A stretch of 64,000 nt of DNA from Streptomyces griseus subsp. griseus (lineage in GTDB: Bacteria > Actinomycetota > Actinomycetes > Streptomycetales > Streptomycetaceae), in assembly GCF_000720255.1 (NCBI RefSeq), contig NZ_JOJE01000019.1, positions 1-64,000 of the forward strand. Direction: 5' to 3'. Made by a program: the position numbers and the translations under genes. The notes below the pieces were generated by a model. It searched no databases and had not been told where the DNA came from. It was given only the letters and a program-made list of their open reading frames with translations. Shown piece after piece: positions 57,976-64,000 of the stretch (its first letter is position 1; every line of letters begins with the position of its first letter).

Positions 57976-60279
57976 CTACTCCCCTTCCCCGGCGCTCCGG
58001 TCGGTCTTGATGAGGTTGGAGAGGTTGAACACGCCGCCGTGCTCCTCGAACTGCGCCTCCGCCCACAGTACGGTCCGGGTTCCCTGGTGCTTGACCATCC
58101 CGGGGCTCACTCCGAGCCGGAAGGTGCCGGGCACGGGCTTGCCTTCGGCCGTGTACGGCAGGACGTCGAGCGGGGAGGGGCCGGTGGAGGGGTAGACGAT
58201 GGCGTCGGTGCCGATCGCGACGGGGTAGAGGTCGGCCGCGGCGGCGGCCTTCATCAGCTTGCGGTGGATCCCGACCCGTACGTTCGACAGGACGGCGGCC
58301 CGGATGTCGGGGCGCCAGGTCTTCCGGGAGAGCGCCGGCCATGGCTCGTAGTACGGGACCTGGCCTCGGTTGCGCTGCCTGAGCTTGCCGATGCCGCCCT
58401 TCGCGGTGGCCTTGATCGCCTTCACCAGCAGCGCCATCGTCGGGTCGGTGTCGTCGGCGCGCGCCATCGCGTCCAGGAATTCCCGGCCGCCCATGGACGT
58501 GGTGACGCCGAGGTCTGCCATCGTCGCCACGTACGCGTCGCGCAGCCGCTTGTACCAGGGGTCCAGGTAGCGGCCGGTCCGGGTACGCACCCACGCCTCG
58601 ATCGGCGCGACCTCGAAGCCCAGCTCCCGCGCGTACGCCACGGTCGGCGTCGCGTACCAGGCCGGCCCCGCCGGGCGGTCGCCGGCCGGCGTGAACGGGC
58701 TCGGCAGCCGGTCGGCGTCGACGGTTCGCCCGTTGATCTCCACTCGGGACAGGTCCACATGGCTCAGGTCGACCAGCCACGATCCCGGCAGTGCCGGGTC
58801 GAACGCCGGGCTGTTCGTCAGGTGGGTGGGACCGTTCAGGCCGACGGTGAGCCCGTTGGCGGCCGCCGCGAACGCCATGTTGACGTCGACGGCGACCAGG
58901 TACGGCTTCATGCACTCCTCGTCGGTCAGCTCCCGGCACCAGTCGTACGGCTCCTCCATCAGCATCTCCGCAGGGGTGCGCAGGTGGTGCCGGGCGAACG
59001 TGCCCTCGAGGATCGGGTGCTCGTCCGGGACCTCGCACGGCACCGCGTCGTAGACCTGCGTCAGTGCGTCCGCGTTGAGCGCCTGCTTGAACGCACCGGT
59101 GGCCTCGTCCTTTTCCGCGCGAGTGGGCGGCCGCAACGCGGTCATCAGCTCCAGGCCGGTGGTCGACGCGGTGCCGCGCGGCGTGATCACCCGCTCCGCG
59201 TACGTGCCCAGGTACCGGGCGAGGTCCGCGGGGTGCATGGCCGGGATCCTCGGGTCGTCCTTGTCGTCCCACTCCCGTGCGTCCAGCGCGTTCCACGACG
59301 GCATGCACAACTGCACACAGCGGCGCCTGGAGCCCTCGGGTTCGCGGTAGACACGCGCCCACGGCCCGAACCCGAGCTGGGTGAGCTGAAGTTCGGCCTT
59401 CTTGATCTGCTTGACCACCTTGTGGCTGTCCTTGAGCCGGCCCGCCCGCCGCTCCTCGTCCGACAGGGTGGTGGGCAGGCCGTAGCGCTCCAGCGCGGCG
59501 GGGGTGAGGACCAGGACGGGGTCGGCGTCGTTGCCGTTGCGGTGCAGCCGGGCCTGCCCGAGCCTCGCCTCGGACAGCGTCCATTCGATCAGGGAGGGGA
59601 TGCTCTTGGCGGGCACGTCCAGGACGAGGCCGCCGACGCAGTACGCCAGCGCGTGGTCGCCGTCGAAGTCGACGACGGCGAGCGGGCCGTTCTCGAAGCG
59701 GGGGTCGACGGCGGGCGACGATGCGGCAGGCTTGTCGACCGCCTTCTTCGCCGCCTGCCTCACCGTCCGCTGGGGAGCGGTCGGCGCCGACGGGGCCCGC
59801 ACGGCGGGCGTGGCCGGCACGGCGGGCGTGGCCGGCACGGCGGGCGTGGCCGGCACGGCGGGCGTGGCCGGCACGGCGGGCGTGGCCGGCACGGCGGGCG
59901 TGGCGGTGGTCGGCTTCGGCACGGTGGGCTCGGCGGTCGCCCCGTTCTCGGTGGCCGCTTCACCCTGGGAGACCGGCTCGTCCTCGGAGGCCGGATCGTC
60001 CTCGGAGGCCGGCTTCTCCTCAGCGGCCGGGAAACGCGCGGCCAGCCCTTCGAGCAGGCGGGCGTACGCGGTGCGCTGTGGCGGTCGCGGCTCGTTCTTG
60101 CCGGACTCCCAACTCGCCACCGTCTCCCGGCGGGTTCCGAGCGCGCCGGCGATGTCGGTCTGCGTCAGATCGGCGGCCTCGCGCAGTCGCCTGCGCTCGG
60201 CGGGCGGCGGCAAATCGTTCTGGTCGACCCGACCCAACAGCGCGTCGACCGCGCTGAGCAGCTCGTTCTCCGTGGGCAC
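57976..60279 (-). CDS. tap: Telomere-associated protein Tap
   Basis: This roughly 767 aa protein has the Tap architecture: an N-terminal Xre-type HTH (LREAADLTQTDIAGALGTRR, ASWESGKNEPRPPQ; residues about 30-70), a low-complexity Pro/Ala linker, then a large conserved domain. GTG 60279 is preceded by GGAGGTGA; a longer frame begins at 60300. Tap binds the 3' overhang of the telomere and recruits Tpg. The linker contains six TPAVPA repeats (59801-59905), so its length is likely to vary between strains. No frameshift or stop is seen. It is co-transcribed with tpg. Confidence 0.9.
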   Translation of the reverse strand: MPTENELLSAVDALLGRVDQNDLPPPAERRRLREAADLTQTDIAGALGTRRETVASWESGKNEPRPPQRTAYARLLEGLAARFPAAEEKPASEDDPASEDEPVSQGEAATENGATAEPTVPKPTTATPAVPATPAVPATPAVPATPAVPATPAVPATPAVRAPSAPTAPQRTVRQAAKKAVDKPAASSPAVDPRFENGPLAVVDFDGDHALAYCVGGLVLDVPAKSIPSLIEWTLSEARLGQARLHRNGNDADPVLVLTPAALERYGLPTTLSDEERRAGRLKDSHKVVKQIKKAELQLTQLGFGPWARVYREPEGSRRRCVQLCMPSWNALDAREWDDKDDPRIPAMHPADLARYLGTYAERVITPRGTASTTGLELMTALRPPTRAEKDEATGAFKQALNADALTQVYDAVPCEVPDEHPILEGTFARHHLRTPAEMLMEEPYDWCRELTDEECMKPYLVAVDVNMAFAAAANGLTVGLNGPTHLTNSPAFDPALPGSWLVDLSHVDLSRVEINGRTVDADRLPSPFTPAGDRPAGPAWYATPTVAYARELGFEVAPIEAWVRTRTGRYLDPWYKRLRDAYVATMADLGVTTSMGGREFLDAMARADDTDPTMALLVKAIKATAKGGIGKLRQRNRGQVPYYEPWPALSRKTWRPDIRAAVLSNVRVGIHRKLMKAAAAADLYPVAIGTDAIVYPSTGPSPLDVLPYTAEGKPVPGTFRLGVSPGMVKHQGTRTVLWAEAQFEEHGGVFNLSNLIKTDRSAGEGE
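59801..59905. repeat. 18-bp tandem repeat in tap
   Basis: Five exact copies of ACGGCGGGCGTGGCCGGC, from 59801, 59819, 59837, 59855 and 59873, and a partial sixth encode TPAVPA repeats in the Tap linker. The copies are identical at DNA level, so the array is recent or homogenised. Confidence 0.9.
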
Positions 60280-60452
60280 CCGGCTCACCTCCGTCCTCAC
60301 CCTATCCCGAGGGGCACGTCCGATCGCTCACTGAATCGCTTGATGAAGCGCTCATGCGAGTTCCCATGAGGTCGCCCGGCCCATCGCGCCCGAGGATGTC
60401 GCCGCCCATGCCGCCGGGACGCCTCCCGCAGGGCCACCCAGCCCTGTCGGCC

Positions 60453-61412
60453 CTACGCGTCGTCCCAGGCCATCGAACTCATCCGCCAGCCGGCCGGCGT
60501 GCGCACGAACTGGATCGTCTTGTGGCCCGAGCCCTCGAACCACTCCCCCTCCAGGCAACCGGACTTGCGGTACTCGCTGAACCGGTGCGCGATCGAGCCG
60601 AAGACCTCGGTGCGGTGGGAGACCTCCCATTCGGAGAACTCCGTGAGCGTGCCGTCGGTGAGGATCTTCTCGCGGGGTTCGATGAACGCGTCGAGGTCGT
60701 GGACCACGGGGTCCGCACCGAGGTTCTTGATGATCATGCCCTGTGGGATGAACACCTCTCGGATGATCTCCACCTTCGGCCGGCTGCCTCCCGTATTGGT
60801 GAACGCGCCGAAGAAGGCCCCTGTCAGGCGGTCCAGTTCGGCCCGGGTCTCGCACTCGGGGGCGTCCCGCTCGGGTGACCACTCGTCGTCGAGGACGGAC
60901 CAGACCTCGCTGTCGTGGCGGACGCCCCGGTACGGGTAGCGGCGGCGCAGTACGCCGTCACGGGTCATCCCGAGCCGGCGCGCGACCTCCGCGCTGCGGA
61001 TGTTGCCCGCGGCGACCCACCACTCGACGCGGCTCATCCCGCGTTCCTCGAAGGCCCAGGTGATCAGGGCCCGGCAGGCCCGGGTCACCAGGCCCCGGCC
61101 CTCCCCCGCCGCCTCCAGCCAGCAGCCGATCTCGCACACGCCGGAGGCTCCGTCGAAGCGGGTGAACATGACGCCGCCGACCAGTGTGCCGTCCAGCCAG
61201 ATCCCGTAGACGCGCGCGGAGTCCTTGGCCTGGTCGTCGGCGTAGCGCTGGAGGACGGCCTTGGCGGAGGCGAGGTCGGTGCTGCGGCTCGCCCAGGGTA
61301 TCCAGGGGTCGACATGGGGGCGGGCGCGGTCGATGTGGGCGAGGAACTCCTCGGCGTGCCAGGGCTCCAGTGGGCGGAGTTGGGCGTTGTCGCCGAGCGG
61401 CAGTGCGAACAC
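60453..61412 (-). CDS. GNAT N-acetyltransferase fused to an NTF2/SnoaL-like domain
   Basis: This 319 aa protein consists of a RimJ/RimL-type GNAT domain (residues about 1-185: WLEAAGEGRGLVTRACRALI with the acetyl-CoA R/QxxGxG/A-like loop, and NIRSAEVARRLGMTRDGVLR). It is joined in frame to a 125-residue NTF2-like domain (about 195-319: AELDRLTGAFFGAFTNTGGS, HRTEVFGSIAHRFSEYRKSG, HKTIQFVRTPAGWRMSSMAW). GTG 61412 follows GAGG. The two domains normally occur as separate proteins. The DNA shows no in-frame stop between them (60850-60880). It is divergent from a TetR gene. The substrate is unknown. Confidence 0.8.
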   Translation of the reverse strand: MFALPLGDNAQLRPLEPWHAEEFLAHIDRARPHVDPWIPWASRSTDLASAKAVLQRYADDQAKDSARVYGIWLDGTLVGGVMFTRFDGASGVCEIGCWLEAAGEGRGLVTRACRALITWAFEERGMSRVEWWVAAGNIRSAEVARRLGMTRDGVLRRRYPYRGVRHDSEVWSVLDDEWSPERDAPECETRAELDRLTGAFFGAFTNTGGSRPKVEIIREVFIPQGMIIKNLGADPVVHDLDAFIEPREKILTDGTLTEFSEWEVSHRTEVFGSIAHRFSEYRKSGCLEGEWFEGSGHKTIQFVRTPAGWRMSSMAWDDA

Positions 61413-61476
61413 GGATACCTCGATCCCTGGGGTGGCGGGCGGTACGTAACAAGCGTTCGGTATGTAAGGTAGCAGC
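61413..61476. promoter_or_regulatory. Shared promoter of the GNAT fusion and TetR gene
   Basis: The 64 bp contain an imperfect dyad ACGTAACAAGC / GTTCGGTATGT (about 61443-61464), a plausible TetR site between the two divergent starts. Confidence 0.45.
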
Positions 61477-62103
61477 ATGCCGCCCGCTCCCGGAGACCGT
61501 GACGCCCGCCGCGAGGACGTGTCCGAGGCGGTGTGGCTGGCGCTCGCCGAGAAGGGGTTCGGCGGGCTGACGCTGCGCGCGGTCGCCTCCGCGATGGGCG
61601 TGTCGACCGGGATGCTCATGCACTACTTCCCGACCAAGCGGGCCCTGATCGCCCATGCCTTGGACCTGCTGGAGAAGCGCACCGCGGAGCGTCCCCGGCG
61701 CGAGCGTCCTGCCGAAGGCCTCGCCACCGTGCGCGCCATGCTGCTGGACATCCTGCCGCTGACCCCGGACGACACCGCCCGCAACCGGATCTGGGTCAGC
61801 TCCTGGGACCTGGCCCTCGCCGACGACGGGCTGGCCTCGGACCAGGCCGGCCGATACACCCGGCTGCGCTCGACGATCCGTCCGCACCTCGAAGCCGCGC
61901 GCGGTCTGGGTGAGCTTCCCGCCGGCGCCGATCCGGAGCGACTCGCGGCGGGCGCCGTGGCGTTCGTGCACGGACTGGTCGTGCAGGCGCTCTTCGACCC
62001 CGGCCGGTTCCCGGAGGACGTACAGGTCTCCATGGTCGACGACTTCCTCGCCTCGATCTCGGCGGCCCGTGGCCCCGCCGGGGCACCGCGTACAACCCTT
62101 TGA
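61477..62103 (+). CDS. TetR-family regulator
   Basis: This 208 aa protein has an HTH at about 14-60 (VSEAVWLALAEKGFGGLTLR, AMGVSTGMLMHYFPTKRALI), of the BetI-like subgroup with recognition helix TGMLMHYF. The ligand domain (ILPLTPDDTARNRIWVSSWD, AGAVAFVHGLVVQALFDPGR) is typical of TetR_C_6/BetI-like regulators. It is divergent from the GNAT-NTF2 fusion with only 64 bp between, so that gene is its probable target. The ligand is unknown. Confidence 0.85.
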   Translation: MPPAPGDRDARREDVSEAVWLALAEKGFGGLTLRAVASAMGVSTGMLMHYFPTKRALIAHALDLLEKRTAERPRRERPAEGLATVRAMLLDILPLTPDDTARNRIWVSSWDLALADDGLASDQAGRYTRLRSTIRPHLEAARGLGELPAGADPERLAAGAVAFVHGLVVQALFDPGRFPEDVQVSMVDDFLASISAARGPAGAPRTTL

Positions 62104-62213
62104 GCGATCCGCGTGTCTCATCTGGCGTCCGAAAGGTTCCGGGGGATCCGGAATCAGCGATTCGGGCGAAGTGTCTCGACGACCATCGACGACCAGCAGG
62201 GGGAACCACACAC

Positions 62214-62744
62214 ATGCGTTACCTGAAGACCGCCGTAGCCACGCTCACCTGTGCCTTCGCGCTCGCCCCGGCGGGCATCGCGTCCGCCGGGACCGGGCCG
62301 GCTCCGGCTCCGGGCGCCCGTACCGCGCCGTCGGCCGTGTCCACCGCGCCGTCCCCGGCGGGGAATCCGGCGAGCGCGCGGGCGCAGGCCGCCGGGGTGT
62401 GCGCGGACGCGTACCAGATCGGCACCACGGGGTACATCAAGCGCGGCGGCGCGACCATCGCGTCCGTCAAGCAGTTCTACTCGCCGTCCTGCGCCAGGAA
62501 CTACGGCTACGTCTGGGTCTGGGACAGCTTCCGCGCCACGGCGGGCGACTACGACGTGACGGCCGCCGTCTACAGCGGCTCGCAGGACGAGGTCCTGGGC
62601 AAGCGCTCCTGGACCAACACCACCGTCCAGGAGTTCTGGTCGGCGGGCACGAACACCGTCTCGGAGTGCACGGCCGGGACGGGCTCCGTGCGCAAGGCCG
62701 GTGACCCCGCACCGGTGGCGGGCTACTCCAGCACGCGCTGCTGA
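62214..62744 (+). CDS. Secreted protein of unknown function
   Basis: This 176 aa protein has a Sec signal peptide (MRYLKTAVATLTCAFALAPA, cleavage after GIASAG). Residues about 30-65 are a Pro/Ala-rich linker. The mature domain (GTTGYIKRGGATIASVKQFY, NYGYVWVWDSFRATAGDYDV, DEVLGKRSWTNTTVQEFWSA) holds four Cys (VCADAY, SCARN, SECTAG, TRC-end) that could form two disulfides. A family of small secreted Streptomyces proteins looks like this, but no function is known. ATG 62214 has AGCAGGGGGAA upstream. The last 22 bp overlap the end of the convergent flavoprotein gene. Confidence 0.75.
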   Translation: MRYLKTAVATLTCAFALAPAGIASAGTGPAPAPGARTAPSAVSTAPSPAGNPASARAQAAGVCADAYQIGTTGYIKRGGATIASVKQFYSPSCARNYGYVWVWDSFRATAGDYDVTAAVYSGSQDEVLGKRSWTNTTVQEFWSAGTNTVSECTAGTGSVRKAGDPAPVAGYSSTRC

Positions 62745-63895
62745 GATCCGGCCGACGGCGGCGGCAGGGTGCGGGGACCGTCTCCCGTACCTGGCGCCGC
62801 CGTCGCTCGTCTGCGCCACCAGAAAGGGCGGTCGGGCCAGCGGGTTTCCCGGGCGTGGGCGGTCCGGTGGGCGTGCTGGTAGGCGGCTCGGGCCGTGGCG
62901 ATGTCGGCGGTGTAGTCGTCGAGAGCGCCCGGGGCGCCGCGCAGGTGGGCGTGGACCGCCCGGCCCGCACCGAGCCCGGTGCAGAGGGCGGTGAGGATGC
63001 CCTGGGAGGACAGCGGGTCGAAGGCGACGGCGGCGTCTCCCGACGCGACCCAGCCGTCCCCGTGGACGCGGTCCAGGTGAGCGCTGTGCGCGGGCGCGCG
63101 GCGGGGCGGCCCCAGGGTGCCGACTCCGTGGGGGCGGGCGGTTCGCGCCACATGGCGGGTGGCGAGGAGGCGGTTGCGGAAGTCCGCGGGGGTGAACAGG
63201 TCGGGGTCGGTGAAGTAGGCGACGAGGCGTCGGCGCGAGGGCAGCAGGGTGGTGTACCACCAGCCGTCGGGCGCTGATTCGACCAAGGAGTGACCGTCGG
63301 TGGCGCCGGGAAGCGGGTCGAGGGTGAGGTGATGGGCGGTCAGCCGGTCCTCGACCTGTCTGCGGGCTCCGGCGGCGACGGCGATCGCGGCACGTCGGCC
63401 GGTGGCGTCCACGATCCAGTGGCAGGTGACGGTGCGCGGTGCGGCGCGGGCGGTGCGTAGGGTGAGGCGCCAGGTGCCGTCGTGGTGGCGCTCGGGGCGG
63501 CGTACGGCGGTGTGTTCGGCCACGTCCGCTCCCGCCGCGCGGGCCGCGGCGCGCAGGGCACGGTCGAACAGCGGGCGGTCCAGGTGCCAGCCGTGGCCGT
63601 AGGGGTCACGGATGAAGTCGACGGTGTGCAGAGCGGTGGAGCCCCAGGCGGAGTGGGTGCCGTGGCACGGCAGGTGTCCCGTGGTCAGCGCCGTGTCGGC
63701 GACGTGGAGGTCGCTCAGGAGCAGGCGCGCGACCGGTACGAGGGCCTCGCCGGTCTTGGGCGGGCCGGTCGCGGAGTCGGCGAGGAGGACCGTACGGCCC
63801 GCCGCGATCAGGGTGAGGGCGGCGGCGCAGCCGGCGGGGCCGCCGCCGGCGACCACGACGTCGTAGTGGTCGCGCGGCGGTCCGGCGCGGGTCAC
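62723..63895 (-). CDS. FAD-dependent oxidoreductase (LodB/halogenase-like)
   Basis: This 390 aa flavoprotein has the Rossmann motif DVVVAGGGPAGCAAALTLIA (residues about 12-30), the PPKTGEALVPVARLLLSDL segment typical of the tryptophan-halogenase/LodB group (K-x-GE-L), and a second dinucleotide strand HGDGWVASGDAAVAFDPLSS with the GDA motif. The halogenase WxWxIP motif is absent. LodB-type proteins mature the cysteine-tryptophylquinone cofactor of LodA/GoxA oxidases. Its GTG start overlaps the stop of the upstream gene that runs off the window, consistent with a lodA-lodB arrangement. The alternative is a polyketide/terpenoid monooxygenase. Confidence 0.7.
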   Translation of the reverse strand: MTRAGPPRDHYDVVVAGGGPAGCAAALTLIAAGRTVLLADSATGPPKTGEALVPVARLLLSDLHVADTALTTGHLPCHGTHSAWGSTALHTVDFIRDPYGHGWHLDRPLFDRALRAAARAAGADVAEHTAVRRPERHHDGTWRLTLRTARAAPRTVTCHWIVDATGRRAAIAVAAGARRQVEDRLTAHHLTLDPLPGATDGHSLVESAPDGWWYTTLLPSRRRLVAYFTDPDLFTPADFRNRLLATRHVARTARPHGVGTLGPPRRAPAHSAHLDRVHGDGWVASGDAAVAFDPLSSQGILTALCTGLGAGRAVHAHLRGAPGALDDYTADIATARAAYQHAHRTAHARETRWPDRPFWWRRRATAAPGTGDGPRTLPPPSAGSQQRVLE

Positions 63896-64000
63896 GGGGC
63901 TTCGCGGAACGGGTCGAGCTTCTCCAGGTAGCCGGCGGCGATCGCGTCCTCGTCGTGGCCGGTGGCGCGCATAGCCTCGCCGATGGCCTGGGTCACCAGG
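63892..64000 (-). CDS. C-terminal end of a gene upstream of the LodB-like flavoprotein (partial)
   Basis: The last 36 codons read LVTQAIGEAMRATGHDEDAI then AAGYLEKLDPFREAP and a TGA that overlaps the GTG of the flavoprotein gene. Translational coupling is clear. The fragment is too short to assign a family; a LodA/GoxA-type quinoprotein oxidase is a guess from the neighbour. Confidence 0.5.
   Translation of the reverse strand, partial: LVTQAIGEAMRATGHDEDAIAAGYLEKLDPFREAP

Noticed and set aside
59801..59905. Possible CRISPR array
   Set aside because: The 18-bp units are directly adjacent without spacers and lie in frame inside tap; no cas genes are present. No CRISPR was found elsewhere.
57337..60369. 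A 1010-codon open frame on the + strand opposite tap and tpg
   Set aside because: It is antisense to two well-conserved genes, has a low-complexity Arg/Gly/Val composition and matches no family I recognise; it is a GC-skew shadow.

Overview
The window is high-GC actinomycete DNA and almost certainly comes from a Streptomyces linear replicon, either a chromosome arm or a linear megaplasmid. The codon use, GTG starts, very high GC, two-HTH AsnC and APH families and many TetR/ArsR/GntR regulators fit that genus. The decisive marker is a tap-tpg pair (57412-60279). It encodes the telomere-associated protein and the terminal protein that caps linear Streptomyces ends, with Thr at Tpg residue 114. 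The many insertion-sequence remnants and broken genes in the first 13 kb also fit a variable arm region.

Layout: 1-4483 is an IS graveyard (IS3, IS5 twice, IS481 twice, IS701, all truncated or frameshifted) with intact APH-type kinase, DinB and small hypothetical genes between the fragments. 4480-7385 holds a Cmx/CmlR-type chloramphenicol exporter with a leader region, and a divergent TetR/alpha-beta hydrolase pair that shares a perfect inverted repeat; the block is flanked by IS481 5' fragments. 7596-10491 is mostly decaying genes (AsnC, MFS C-terminal tail, WYL regulator, DUF5995), with one PPOX-like enzyme intact. 10532-22264 carries a reductase/MerR pair, an HSL esterase, a LysR regulator divergent from a prpF-dctA operon, an ArsR/quinone reductase pair, a TetR-threonine aldolase operon, a small antitoxin-like gene and an aldo/keto reductase.

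22619-34383 is the most distinctive region. It is one long + strand run: a ThDP-dependent lyase-like enzyme, a class III CoA-transferase, a metal-dependent cyclase/hydrolase, a complete sugar-type ABC importer, a second cyclase, a MaoC-like hydratase, a GntR/UTRA regulator and an FGGY kinase. A GntR-type palindrome lies at its promoter. I read it as a dedicated catabolic pathway for an unidentified sugar-like substrate.

34429-40744 has a C45 autoproteolytic hydrolase, a secreted BNR/ricin-lectin glycosidase, a lipoprotein, a HAD phosphatase and a TetR gene. 40819-49545 is a complete urea/guanidine carboxylase operon (permease, two DUF1989 proteins, biotin carboxylase, allophanate hydrolase). 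A perfect 22-bp palindrome lies before the permease, and the TetR gene sits at the far end. 50122-57312 holds an ECF sigma factor with a membrane partner, a YihY membrane protein, an ArsR-regulated serine hydrolase, and a flavohaemoglobin-like gene with a PPOX-like neighbour. After tpg-tap come a GNAT-NTF2 fusion divergent from a TetR, a secreted protein, and a LodB-like flavoprotein whose upstream partner runs off the window.
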